From Owenia fusiformis (lineage: Eukaryota; Annelida; Polychaeta; Sabellida; Oweniidae), in contig CAIIXF020000012.1 in NCBI GenBank assembly GCA_903813345.2, positions 9,134,432-9,198,431 of the forward strand: a stretch of DNA of 64,000 bases. The letters are read 5' to 3'. Numbering within the stretch: position 1 is the first letter of the stretch; every line of letters begins with the position of its first letter. Shown in pieces: positions 12,945 to 25,300 of this stretch. Position numbers and translations under genes: made by a program. The notes under the pieces were generated by a model that worked only from the letters and a program-made list of their open reading frames with translations, was not told the DNA's origin and ran no database searches.

Positions 12945-12960
12945 ATTCTACGCCATGGTA

Positions 12961-13982
12961 AGATTGTGTAATTTACCCGGGGTAATTTACCGCCCATTTA
13001 CCGCCCCTACATGTAGTTGATTTTCACCTAGCCACTCACCATAAAGGGTCTGATTTTAACAAATTTAATAAACGCAGGAGAAAAATGGGCCTTTTTGGTC
13101 ATTACTGGACCTTTTAAGGCTTTATTTTTTAATTTCAGGCCAAAATTCGTAGAAAATTGGTCTCTAAATTTCAAAATTTGGGCCCACTTTTGGGTTAGAG
13201 AGGCCCAACATTTTTTTCCTCACAAGCGCGGAGGTTTTTTTCTCTGACCTAAAACTCCCCCCCCCCCTTATTGGTTCCCAGATCCGCCCCTGCGTAGCCA
13301 CGGTGGTATCAGCACGATAAAGTCATGGCATGTTTTGTGAAAATTCCAAGAAGCACAAAGCGTAATTGATAATCCATAGATTAACATCGACGTATCATAA
13401 AAATGATATACTGTAAGTTATACAAACTCAATGTCATTGTCTAATGCATTCTGTTAATATATAGATCTGCAGATAAAGCTTGTTTTGAATTTTCACAATA
13501 CAGGCTGTGAATACGATAACGGGAACAGTACAACAGAACACAATATTTATAATTAGTACACATATCCATTGTATATAAATTGCCTTAACGTACAGTGTCA
13601 TCCATGGCCCAAACAGTAATTCATTGCATTACATTAGACCCCTCCCCTCCCATTAGATATCAACAGTGAGTGCAGGGTGTCAAAAACTACAGCACCCCTC
13701 ACTTCCCCTCCCAAACCCTACAGCAAAAACTTCTTTTTCTAGATTTTTCTAAGAATTATATAAAAATCCCTGGCCTGGATGAAGAAAATTCATGATCTGC
13801 TTAGAAAGCAGTGAAGGACCGATTTTGAAGGATGGTACAGTGCCTTTTGGGAACTCAATGAAACCAGAATAGGCTATATAGTTTAGACTTATGGTATGAT
13901 ACTCATACTGTAAACAAAATATGATATCATACTCATACTGTAAACAATATTATAAGAAGTTTAGCAAATTTGCAGAATGTGA
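12961..13982. other. Intergenic repeats upstream of fucosyltransferase 3' end
   Basis: The stretch 13020-13310 ends in a poly-C tract followed by GATCCGCCCCTG, a hAT-like end, and resembles a diverged stretch at about 15640-15860. No gene seen. The remaining bases are AT-rich, with a short duplicated phrase (ATGATACTCATACTGTAAAC) at about 13893-13945. Confidence 0.4.
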
Positions 13983-14157
13983 GCCTCATTAACATTTGTT
14001 CTACGGCGGGCGTATGGCGACCGTAGCTTCAGAAAAATCGATGCGAAAATCTTTATCGTACTGCTTATCCCTTTATTTCATGCTATACTTTTCTCTCAAT
14101 TTTGGGAAGCATCTTACGGCTGCCGTGCGCTCGCCGTAGATCAAATGTGACTGAGGC
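13983..14157. mobile_element. MITE, GTCACATTTG family copy 2
   Basis: Ends GCCTCATTAACATTTGTTC and, inverted, GCCTCAGTCACATTTGATC, both running into CTACGGCG. They match the ends of the elements at 8120 and 27962. Length 175 bases, non-coding. Confidence 0.65.
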
Positions 14158-14916
14158 ATCGATCAATCTTATTTCTGCCAAGAAACTGGAAGAATGACGT
14201 CGACACAACGTATAAAAGACGGCGTGATTTGTTTGATTGGTATATTGCTAAGCAGGTATGATTTTTGGACCATAACCGAAGATAGCCGAAGATCAAAACC
14301 TAATCCTTCAAGGGATTTGATTGGTTACTTGAAGCATCTTCGGCAATCTTCGTGAAATAATTAACATATTTGATTGCGTTACATCGGTGCATCGATGCTC
14401 TTCCATTGCCAAGCCCGGGTGCCAAGCTTGTCTCAAGTCCCGGTGTAAAGGGAGGTCCTCTCAAATTATGGTCCTACTCTCCATTGATTTATATGGTGAC
14501 CTAAATACAACTCTTTCCCTCATTATCTTATACGCAATCAGGGCCAATAAGGGCCGTTTAGAAAGGGGACCATAATCCCTGGGGGACCATAATTTCTTTC
14601 ACACCGGTCTCAAGTACCACGCGTGGTGTGGCAAATGATTTAAATAAAACAGTCATATTTATGATATAAGTAGTTTCTGATCATAACCATGGGCTTCTAG
14701 TTGAAAGTCCATGTCATAACTAAGCCATTTGTCATAACAAATATGTATTCCTTCGAGTAAATTACCCGGGACCAATTCAGATTAGAACTTCCATTCTTCA
14801 GTTCTTATTGCGCAAAAATGTAAAGCATGATTTTTGCTCTTGGAAAAATAACATGATGTACTGTAATCATTGATTTAAACTTTTATCGCATTTTAACCCA
14901 TTTCTCCTATTTACTC
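14158..14916. other. Non-coding, 3' flank of fucosyltransferase
   Basis: No supportable gene. Inverted short phrases around AGCCGAAGATC / GATCTTCGG (about 14280-14355) suggest another small foldback relic. A 62-codon plus-strand ORF at 14387 has no recognisable features. The polyadenylation site of the minus-strand fucosyltransferase should lie here. Confidence 0.4.
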
Positions 14917-17900
14917 CTATTTGTCAAAGTCTTTTACTGCAATGTTACTATAATTATAACAATTATTTTTAAATGAATAAAAATCATTCCAAATATTTTT
15001 ATACGTTTTAACCTGTCCTTTAGTTTCATGTAACGTTTTACATAATTCGCACTCCTTGTTCCGTGTCCTGTCGTGCATGTATGTCAACTTCCACGAGAAA
15101 TATTCATTATACGCAGTATTGTTCTTGTCCAAGTATTTGAGGTATTTGGCCAGTGCTTTGGGATTTTTAAAATCGTTAGTGTGAATGTAGGAGCCTGGTG
15201 GAAGTATTGCCTTAAAGTTGTTATAGACTCCACGTACTATTGGGACTGCGTTTTTCAAAATAGCATTCCTCCAAACCTTCTCTGTGACGTAATCTCTACA
15301 GTCAGAGTTCTCAAACGCTATGTAGAACTTGTAGGTTGCACCTGAAAACAGATATGTGGTAATTAACGATGTGTTACGTTTTATCGAAAGTATTGAGGTT
15401 GATTTATTTCTTTTTACCATTTGGGTTAGTGGTGCGGCATTGCAAGTACGGAATACGAGGGGTAAACAATAAATACAAAAGTATATTGATTGTTTGGAGT
15501 AAAACCTGTGTAATAAGGATGGTGTCCAATTATCAACAGTTTTAGAATAGTTGTACAATAACGATGTTAGGCGAGGGGGTAAATAACGATTTCGTTTACG
15601 ATTTGTGTTGGTTATTTTAAAGATTGAAGTCAAAGACAAATCGTTAGGGGAGGGGGTCAAACCAAAACAAAATTTTGTAGGGCCTCAATAATGGGCCTTT
15701 TTGGGCAGAACGTGGCCTTTTTAGTCTTTTTGGCCAAGATATCTAAATGGGCTTTAAATTTTGAAAATTTGTGTACAAATTTGAGGCGTAGGGGAATATT
15801 TTTTCCTTAATTGAATGCGCCCCCCCCCCCCCTTTTGCTTCTGTATCAGCCAGTGCTGCGTGTATGGTAGTTGCACAAACATATTATTTGACAATGCTAT
15901 TTGAGCCTAGCCAAATTGTCATTTTAATCATTGTTGATTTGCGAAGTGAAATAAACTGTAAATAAAAAACTATACATACCTACATAATTCAGACATGCAT
16001 ACTGATTTTCAGGATTAGGACACTTCTTTGTTCCGCATTTACCATATATGTCTATTGGAACATGTTCTTGCAATCTCTTAACATAGACCTCTCGTCTGCT
16101 ATGTGTCCTACAATGCGATACAATCCAAGCAGCCAACTTGCTTTTTCCCTTTGCATAATCTGGCAGAACTTTAGGGGGATCAGGATTTCTCTGAAATGGA
16201 AAAATAGTTTTTTTTCAAAAATACTCGTTAGCTAGCCTTAAACCTCAACCTTCAGTTGGTTTAAAGCGAGCAAATGTATGCTATATCACCACCCCATGCA
16301 GACAGACATTATTAAAAAATAATTACATTCGTATGATGCGTGACTCGACATTCACCGCGAAATTAGAAAAATGTTGCTACCCATGAAGCAAATGAGAATA
16401 GCACAACATCTTGATATATCAAGGTAACTCGTTTGATTAGAGACGGTGGTGATTGGAATTACGATGTAAAGATAAAACCGCAACGAAATATTTGTAGATT
16501 TCTTTGAAAAAATAAGGAAAATACATCACATATTGAATTTTTCAAAACAGAAATAAACATGTATAAATAGTAAAGCCTGCAGGTCTGATTCCCTCTGGTA
16601 GCATTAACATTTGTCTCGTGTATGTCATACAATTAATATTTGAAACACAGCTTTTATTCAAACTTATGATCGGACATAAGTATGATGTGTACTTCAAGGT
16701 TATAAAGTAATACTAGTATCATACTAATGTCCGATCATAAGCTCGAATAATAGTTGCGTTTCAAATATTAATTGGGTGGCAAATACTAATATACGAGTCG
16801 AGACCAAAGTTAATGCTACCAGGGGGAATCGGACCTGCAAGCCTTACAATTTATACATGTTTTTGTGTTTCGGATAATTCGATATGTGATGTATATTTCT
16901 CAGTTCTTCAAAGAAATCTACAAATATTTCGTTGCTCCATGGGTAACAAATTATTTCAAGTTTCCTGGTGAATGTCGAGTCTCACATCATACGAATGTAA
17001 TTTAAGGCGATCTGTCTGCATGAGGTGATATAGTGATGGCCGTGATTGAAATTACGATGTAGAGATAAAACCGCAACGAAATATTTGTAGATTTCTTTGA
17101 AAAACTAAGAAAAAACACAACTAAGAAATACACATCGCTTATCGAATTTTTCAAAACAGAAAAACATGTATAGATAGTATTACCCGCAGATCCAATTCCC
17201 CCTGGTAGCATAAAGTTAACATTATTATCCTATGCCAAGTAGAGTTTTAGGGAGATAAGTTGGTAAGATATATCCCGTATCTTGATTTTGAGGTTTCCAT
17301 ATCCTGAACCTCCATATCTCCCGCCATATCTCCCGCTCCAGGGCATATCTTCCCGCTTCGAAAAAAATTGAAAAATAAGAAAAATTGAAAAAAAAGAAAA
17401 AATGTGAAAAAATGAAAAAAATAAAAAGTCAAAAAAAAGAAAAAAAATAGAAAAGAAAATTGAAAAAATTGAAAAATTGAAAAAATAAAAAAAATTGAAA
17501 GAAACTTAGAAAACTCTACTTGGTATAGGATAAAGCAGTTATGTACGGTCGGTTTGGATATGGGGTTCATCCCTCGTGAGATATGCACATCTACCTTCGG
17601 TCCCTACGGTCCCTCAGGTAGATATGCATATCTCACTCTTGATAAACCCCATATCCAAAACCTCCCAGTACATAACCCTTATTTATCCTACACTTAGTGT
17701 ACTAAATGTATAATAACATTAAAAATATATTTGATATTTATTGGCAAAATGAATAACCGGAGGATATCGTGATGATATACTCCGGGCGGAGGATATCGTG
17801 ACGATATACTCCGGAAAACCAAATACTGTATGCTGAGGATATTGTGACGATATACTCCGCTTGTTGATTTCCCGCCAAATTGACTCTTTTGGCATGAAAT

Positions 17901-20276
17901 TCATTTTGCAATGATATCAAACATTTAGTACACTCCTTGTAAGTGTAGGATAATAAGAACATCCTATGATTTTTTCAGAATATCATTTTAATCTACTCGG
18001 TGATATTGATATATGCACTCGTTCGCTTTGCTCTCTCGTGCAGATTTCAATATCACCTCGCAGATAAAAATGATATTCCTCAAAATCATAGGATATCCTA
18101 TAAGTATCTCATACTTAAGTGGGTTTGGGGTAGATATCACTCGGGAATATATATCATATCTGAGGAGCGGGCAGGATATATTGTATATGTCCCGCTCCAG
18201 GCCAAATGCGGGCAGATATAATATATCCATACCGCTCCCGGGAATTTTTCAAAAGTTTAAAAAAGTTTAAATATCAAAAGTTTTAATATTTTAATTTTAA
18301 AATTTACATTTTTCAAGTTTAAATGTTACAATTTCATTGTATTGAACAAAAAGAATATTACGAAAATGTTAAATATAAATATCTTGTCATTTGAAAAAGG
18401 TGGAAAAGGTTATATCTACCCTAAACCCACTCAAGTATGAGATACACCAGTTATGCACGGTCGGTTTGGATACATAGAATATCCCTTGGGATATACAATA
18501 CATCTTCCCTCGGTCCCTCGGGAAGATATATTGTATATCCCTCGGGATATTCCCTGTATCCAAAACCTCCCAGTGCATAACCCCTATATATTGGTCTCGT
18601 ATATGTCATACAATTGATATTTGAAACACAACTATTATTCGAACTTTTGATCGAACATTAGTATGATGTGTACTTCAAGGTAATAAAGTAATGATTATGT
18701 ATCATAATAATGTACATTATTCTATCGAGTCTATCGAAATAATCGATGATCCAAAATGCTTGCTTGTATAAATAACCTGTATGTGTAGATAATCGAAAAT
18801 TCCGAAAATAATCGAAATCATATGTAAAATAAACTTTGTATTATTCAAACCACCGCCCCCCTCCACATTTGAAATCTTAGGGTTGAAAAACGTTGGCAGT
18901 GATTTGCCACAAATCTCCGCAGTATACCGCAGTATTTCAATTTACAAGTAGTTGTGGGAGTAATTTGAAAAATAAACCCCACATTTATGAGGGTATCATC
19001 TACAGTTAGATGTGTATGAGCCGTTATCATATATTTTATGATACCAGTACTAGTTATAAATAAATAAGCAGTATATTTAGTTGTGATGTTCACCCGGCTG
19101 AAACGCACAACTGTTAGCTGTTGCAATTGGTTTTATAGGATATAAGCCAACAATGTTCGTTTCGTTTGAGCAGTTGAGGCAAATCATAAAGCCAGTATCT
19201 CAACTATCAATGTAATCACGGGTGTCGAACTCAGGTAAAAAACCTAAAGTATTCATATGTTGTATCCACAGCCTAAACTATCCCTTGGGATTCCTAACAA
19301 GCGCTAGATAAAGAGGGGCTCTGACAAATCAGAATTCAAAGTATATTTTAAGGTTCAGCAGGACATAGAAGAATAAACCCCTAGCATCTCAAACAGAAAA
19401 GGCGTTTGAATGATTTTTATTTATGAGATAGGGATGACAAACTGAATTTGTCATTTTACTCACCGTGTAAATACCATGATAGACATGGAAATCAGAGTCC
19501 AATCTCGTTGTCATGGTGAAATTAAACGCGTCCTTCAGTGTCTGGTGTTTAAACCATTTTAAAGAAGGCGCCTCCATACATCTGAAAATCCATCTTTGGC
19601 TGGGAGACCTGTACTTTGGGGGGTCTCCCGCTTCGACCAGGTCGCTCAATTTGCACGTGTGAAACAATACTACTTGAGCTTGTTTTAATTTGGAGCGATC
19701 AGTGATCGCCTCACACTGGTGGACACCGCAGTTTTTGAAAGCCTCATTAGGAAAGCAACTATGACCAAAGCACTTTGTCCATTCTAATATTTTGATCACA
19801 TCTGTTTTCTTTTTTGTTTTCTTTGATTTTCCATCCCTCTTTACATCTGTTTCATTCAGCTCATCTGTATCATTAATCACAGCTGCAGGGTTAAGATTCA
19901 CATCTATAGTATCATGATCTACAACTGATTCGTCGCTGATGCCGTCTCTCTTTTCGAGATATTTCCATTGGCTTTCAATCGATTTATTGTTCATTGGATA
20001 ATTCCTCGCATATTTGAAGAAAGCACTCTGAAAATTCCCATATTGCACCTTATCTGGAAATAAGGTCATTATTATCAAATTGCCGATGATTAATCCTGTT
20101 GCAATAAAAAATAGGTAGTACATACAGCGTTTCATCATTTTTAATATCAGTTTTATCATTTCAACTTTTGATAAATCATTCATTACTCTGTTTTTCTGTC
20201 TACATGCTATGTCCGTATTAAGTATGTTAAACATTAAGTAAACACTCTGGACTATATAACCTACTGTATGGGGCAT
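14917..20276 (-). CDS. Alpha-(1,3)-fucosyltransferase, GT10 family
   Basis: Three minus-strand exons, 19464-20276, 15980-16190 and 14917-15341, join in frame to 482 residues. The product is a type II Golgi membrane enzyme that transfers fucose from GDP-fucose to GlcNAc-containing glycans. A transmembrane anchor lies at about residues 52-72, followed by a polar stem, the catalytic N-part (SQRWIFRCMEAPS, FNFTMTTRLDSD) in exon 1, and the GDP-fucose binding motif YKFYIAFENS followed by DYVTEKVW (residues 345-365) in exon 3. N-glycosylation sites and a Cys-rich C-terminus (CELC) are as usual. The true start may be M32, M40 or M47, which place the anchor nearer the N-terminus. The subfamily is not assignable, so no symbol is given. 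The large first intron is a transposon trap. Confidence 0.93.
15640..15860. repeat. Diverged repeat with poly-C tract in fucosyltransferase intron 2
   Basis: Starts in a GGGGAGGGGGTCAAA run and ends in a run of about 14 C. The middle GGGCCTTTTTGG phrases resemble those at 13090-13260, so both are likely old copies of one element. Confidence 0.4.
16321..17002. mobile_element. Large palindromic (foldback) element in fucosyltransferase intron 1
   Basis: The left end AATTACATTCGTATGATG is matched by the complement of the right end. Pairing recurs across most of the 682 bases, including CAACGAAATATTTGTAGATT against its complement and an inner stem ATTAATATTTGAAACAC with GATCGGACAT. The centre is near 16690. 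There is no coding content. Parts of a second copy lie at 17030-17217 and 18592-18725. Confidence 0.75.
17218..18591. repeat. Cluster of nested and adjacent hairpin modules
   Basis: At least five inverted-repeat pairs are packed together: CCTATGCCAAGTAGAGTTT (17231) with its complement near 17511; CGGTCGGTTTGGATATGGGG (17537) with the complement near 17647; TCCTACACTTAGTGTAC (17686) with the complement near 17930; ATCCTATGATTTT (17962) with the complement near 18080; and TAAGTGGGTTTGGGGTAGAT (18115) with the complement near 18416. A second GCACGGTCGGTTTGGATA hairpin follows at 18456-18580. Loops are G/C-rich (for example CTTCGGTCCCTACGGTCCCT). Stretches of low-complexity A-rich DNA (17365-17510) separate some modules. 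Confidence 0.7.
17754..17857. repeat. Three tandem mini-hairpins with GATATCGTGACGATATACTC units
   Basis: Three copies of a self-complementary unit, roughly CGGAGGATATCGTGA followed by TGATATACTCCG, lie within 105 bases. They sit in the loop between the arms at 17686 and 17930. Confidence 0.75.
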
Positions 20277-22318
20277 GGGCCAAGCGCACTCAGCTGTGAA
20301 TCATTGACACACAAACTGGGTTGACCGCATCAGTGGTTTTGCTCTACATTTGATTGTACACTGAGTGTCACAGTTCAGTGGAATAGGAGGATAAATGTCT
20401 CTTTTAAAGTTCTCATGTAAAGTTTGAAAATGATCATTCACTCACTATTTTTCCTGACTTTAAAGTTATTTTAGAGATTTTTGAAAATATATTTTTTAAA
20501 GTTGTCAGCATTTCATTTCTCAAATATTCAAATTTCCCGCCATTTTTTCAAAAATAGTTGAATTATTTAAATATGTCAATCTTTTCTAAATATGCTTCAA
20601 ACTTCAAAAATAAAGCAATGTTGATTGTCTAACCAGGTAAAAGGAAGATTATAATATGTTTTAGAAATAATTGGTTTCTATGAGAACTAAAATTTTGAAA
20701 TGCATTTTTCTCTGAACCATTTTCATTCATTGATGACTTACATTTCTCGCTTATCTATGAACCACTTGCAATTTCCTTAATGTTTTCGACGAAATACATG
20801 TGATGATGAATACTATCATGGATTGGTATGAATTATCGCTTATCAAAAGATAGTTGTGACCTCTAAATCGTCTCCAATGTTTTCGGTTCGCTTTTGTCTT
20901 CAAATACAAATACTGTGAGGTCGAAATGATTTCCGAAGTACAGGGATTGTGCAATGCTTATGAGTATTGACATATTAAATATGAACTACTTTTCAAGTTA
21001 CAGGAAAAATCGTAAAATAGCGTGTAAGGGATGCCATTTTCAAGATGGCCTGCCATTTGTTTCTTAAATATGTACTTTGTTGATCAGTATTTATGTAAAG
21101 GCCAGCAAGTAATTGATAAGACCTCTTTCAAACCAATGAAGTGAAAGTCAATGGTTTGCTAAAGTGTGGCGAACCAATGGAAATTCAGGCCCAACAAGGT
21201 ATTATTTCAGACAGAACAATACTACCCACGGACCATTATTAGCATGGGACTTCCCGTTGGCCAATATTACCAGAGAATAATATTCCAAGGGGACCAATAT
21301 TCCTGGGACATCAATTATCAAAACAAAACTTATGATTTTAATAGATATTATGTACAACTTTTATTTAAAAAGTATTATATACATACAACAAAATAATTTA
21401 CATTTTAAACTTTAAATCGTGTATCTATTTTTATAAAATTCAAGCAACAATTCAAAAATGGACTTTCTATTAATACAGGGCTAATAGCTGAATAATTATC
21501 TTATCACTTATATAGTTATATGTATGTGGACGGAATATTTATGAGATCAGTTGTAAACATATTCAGTTCATGAGAAATGGTTACCAGAATTTCTTACTTG
21601 TTAGAAGATTGTAGGCCACTTTCTTGGGAGTGCATGTAATTTCTAAATGAATGCTCAGTCTTTTATTTCAAAGGAGATTAATGTATTTTGTTGACAAAAA
21701 GAACCCTAGATTGTTGACAAAATCAACTATGAAACAACCAGAATCTATTTCTATTTAAAGGGGCCATAAAGAAAAGACTTTAGAGTAGCTTTATAAAAAC
21801 AGAAAGTTTCACAATGTTTTTGCAATTTCCAACAGTTCTTCCCAATTTATTTCACACATTATGCAATTCTTTGATTTTTAATCTTTCAGGCAATACTTAA
21901 AATGTGGAAATTCGAGATCGTATGAACATTTCAAAAGTTGACATGTACGCATTTTAAATCTTAAATAACTACTATATTTTATCAGATATCTCAGTTGTTG
22001 TTTTTTTTCAAAGTAAAATCAAGATTGTTAAGCTAAGGAAGCAAGGGAAATAAAGACATGCCTTTTTAAAGGAACTGCCACTTTAAATGAAAAACTAACT
22101 GCTATGAGGAACAATTCTATGGACTGTACAGGCCCATAGCCAGGGGGGGGGGCTTCTGTGTGTTCGAGCGAACCAGCCCCTGATCAAAAATTCTTTCAAA
22201 AACATGCAGTTTTCACTCTTCTATGCACAATGTTGTCAAATGTAAACCTCCGCGGAATTTTTAAGATTGATTTTAAGGATGGCTGTATGCTTTTAGCTGT
22301 GCAGTTTAGCTGTATATT
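20277..22318. other. Intergenic between fucosyltransferase and CFAP251
   Basis: No gene supported. 21170-21315 holds degenerate direct phrases built on GGACCAATATT / CCAATATTACC. A run of G follows CATAGCC at 22135-22151, a motif common at ends of old repeats. It should contain the fucosyltransferase 5' UTR/promoter (near 20277-20500) and the CFAP251 3' UTR (just below 22319). Confidence 0.45.
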
Positions 22319-25300
22319 TTAGCTGTCTATAGTCAGGACTTGTGCCTTTTCTGTAATTCCATTAGTTAAGTTCGCTTGTGATACATCACTGTCCTTATAC
22401 ATAGAAAATCCAAGTACTTCATCTGAGAACATATCCACAGTAATATCTTGTGGGAGATTTTCATCAATAATATCCCCTGCCACAGTAGGGTCAAAGTCAT
22501 TCATTTCACTGGTCCCACCTTCCGCACTGAATCCCAACAGACAAACGAGATATTCCGCAAGTTCGTATTCAGTCATGTGCTCACCTAGAAGTAAATTGAT
22601 TACACATTATGTATTACATGTATGTATAAAATGAAATATCTTGAAAGTAATCATGTGGTTTTCTTCTATTTCTAAAAATAGATTCCTGCTCTCCCACTGT
22701 AGACTACCCTTAAAAGAGAGATTCATGGAGGGTAATAGGGTACAAATCCTTTATTACATCCCATACTCAGGGCAAAATTACAAGTTTCAAGAAGCCAAAA
22801 TTAATTTTTATAATTTTGGTTTTACAAATGTTTATGTGGAAGCTCAGTGTGAAATGGTAATGATATTGTTTACCATTCTATGTTTTGCATTAATTATTCC
22901 ATGTGCTTTTAACAGATTGAAAGCCCATGATTATTCTAATGATAGTTTCATCAAGGATGACCTTGGCTTGATGTATCTATACAATCATGAAATCTCTATG
23001 AGAGAAATATGAAATTATCTTACCCTTTCTTTGTAACATGTCTAGTAGTTCACCTCTATCTATGGTTGGACCATTTTCAGAGTTGAACCCAAGAGTTTCG
23101 AAAGCCCATTTAATTTTCTCAGGTTGTAATCCAAAAGCTGGCCTGTGGTTGATATATACTGAAACATATATACCCATAATGCAATAGCTCCAGCAGACGG
23201 ACATACAACTTAAATACCCATAATGCAATAATTTAGAAGAACTTTCTTTGTGCAGACATTGGTTTCTTTTGAAACAGATAAGAAGTAAAACATAAGTTGT
23301 AATAATGATTTAATGCTTTTGGAATTCTCTATTCTAATTGTACATCATATTTAGAAAACAAGTCGGAGAGGACATGGTAATATTAACACAAAATGAATGA
23401 TTACATCTCAAAATTAATAAAATTAGACATACGTTTTATAAAACCTCCAAGATCTATATCTTCTTGGTATTTCCCTGTCTCCACATATGAACTGAATTTC
23501 ACTTCATTCAGCATGTCTTGAATCTGAAAATACATTTCCCATAACGCAACAGTTACATAGCAGATGAAAAAAATCATTCTGATTAACTTCTGAAAAACAA
23601 AACAGTGTGAAATCAAAGGATGTATCAATCTGTTCCTTACAATTAAGATACATGCATGCTCATATATGAAAGTAATTGAAGAAATGTAAAGTTCCTTGAA
23701 AAAGTGATGAGACAAGAATGTCTTACTTAAAATTAACTGTAAAATTTAAGAAAAATTGAGGTTTTTGGGAAGACCAACCAACTGCTAAACATATAACTGA
23801 ATTGAAAAGACCTTACCATGTTCAACGCAATATTGCTTTCTTTTAACCTCTTGAATACCCAGAGTGACGGATATATCCGTCACAAATGAAATAAGACTGG
23901 TGCCCAGAGGGACGAGAAAATCCGTCACAAAATTTTTCACAAAAATTGCTCTCATTTGAACAATTTTCATCCAATTTACACAAAAATTGTTTTAAAACGT
24001 GTAGAAATGATCTCTGCCGTCCAATTTTACTAAGCTGAGCATCTAAAGTTGTATAGGTATGTAATAAAATGTCAAAAGGTGGCAAAAAATGAAAAATTCT
24101 CTGGTTTCATGCCAATTTTAGAGCCTGGGATTCAAGAGGTTAATTAGAATGACTGACAAAAATTAAATTAAATAAATAAAATTAAATGCAATTAAATGCA
24201 AAATCTTACCTCTTGTTCAGATGGATAAAATCCAAGTGCTCGCATCACAAATGGAACTTCAGTGAGAGGTATCCTTGTTGTGATTGATCGACCATCTGTT
24301 GTGTCTACCCCTTGACTGAAAAATAATGAATGCATAATTTATTTAATCTTTTCAAAAATGTTGACAAAAGAACATCCTCCAAAAAATATTTTCAGAGTCT
24401 CCTATGACATTAACTAAATGTTAAATGGGCCTTTGTAATGTAAGTGGAGCACCTACAAGAAATTTGCTCTTAAGAGATATGATCTGATATAAATGCACCA
24501 CCTCCCATACATTAACTACATGTAAATAAATGGGCCTCTGTAAGTGGAAGACCTACCAAGAGGGTTCACCTTTATAAGGTGGAATCTGATATAACCCCAA
24601 AGTAGAACACCTCCCATAAACGGAACACTTTCTACATTAACTACATGTAAATAAATGGGCCTCTGTAAGTGGAACACCTACCATGAGGGTTCACGTTTAA
24701 AAAGTGGAATCTGATATAACTCCAAAGTGGAACACCTCCCATAAATGGGACACTTTCCACATTAACTACATGTAAATAAATGGGCCTCTGTAAGTGGAAC
24801 ACCTACCATGAGGGTTCACGTTTAAAAAGTGGAATCTGATATAACTCAAAAGTGAAACACCTCCCATAAATGGAACACTTTCCACATTAACTACATGTAA
24901 ATAAACGGGCCTCTGTAAGTGGAACACCTACAAAGAGGGTTCACTTTTGAAAGGTGGAATCTGATATAACTCCCAAAGTGGAACACCTCCAATAAATGGA
25001 ACACTTTCCACATTAACAACATGCAAATAAATGGGCCTCTGTAAGTGGAACGCCTACCAAGAGGGTTCACTTTTGAAAGGTGGAATCTGATATAACTTCA
25101 AAGTGGAACACCTCCCATAAATGGAACATTTTCCACATTACCTACATGTAAATAAATGGGCCTCTGTAAGTGGAACACCTACCATGAGGGTTCACTTTTG
25201 AAAGGTACAGTTTGATATATATTCACCTTCTTATCTGAGCATAGTAGAAGTAATCCTCCAGTTCAGCAAAGAACTCCCCTTCTCGTCCCCCATCAAGGAG

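Larger units (their letters stand above)
11971..12957. mobile_element. Outer element of a three-level transposon nest
   Basis: The left end CATGGCGTAGAATAATGGAA (11971) is repeated inverted as TTCCATTATTCTACG before 12515, and its last bases (ATTCTACGCCATG) reappear after 12944 because another element inserted into the right TIR. The TIR is about 30 bases. The interior includes an ATGGCGGCCAATGGGAG stretch but no open reading frame of note. Flanking target duplication is not clear. Confidence 0.65.
17030..18725. mobile_element. Second, split copy of the foldback element
   Basis: Bases 17030-17217 repeat, in direct orientation, the part of the first copy at about 16446-16612 (ATTACGATGTA, AAAACCGCAACGAAATATTT, CTGGTAGCAT). 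Bases 18592-18725 then continue the same order (TCTCGTATATGTCATACAAT, GTATGATGTGTACTTCAAGG). The intervening 1.37 kb is a later insertion. Confidence 0.65.

Noticed and set aside
17247-17588. 113-codon Phe-rich minus-strand ORF
   Set aside because: Translation of an A-rich low-complexity run (GAAAAATTG repeats) inside the hairpin cluster.
22641-23012. 123-codon plus-strand ORF in CFAP251 intron 22
   Set aside because: No recognisable domain, AT-rich codons, lies antisense within an intron, and has no promoter or splice context. Probably chance.
23040-23145. Alternative acceptors (CACAG|GCC or GCCAG|CTT) for CFAP251 exon 22
   Set aside because: The first breaks the frame; the second is in frame but loses YINHRPA, which matches the family. 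The acceptor at 23158 keeps both frame and motif.
24410-25215. Possible CRISPR-like array
   Set aside because: The units are contiguous long repeats without unique spacers, in an animal intron.
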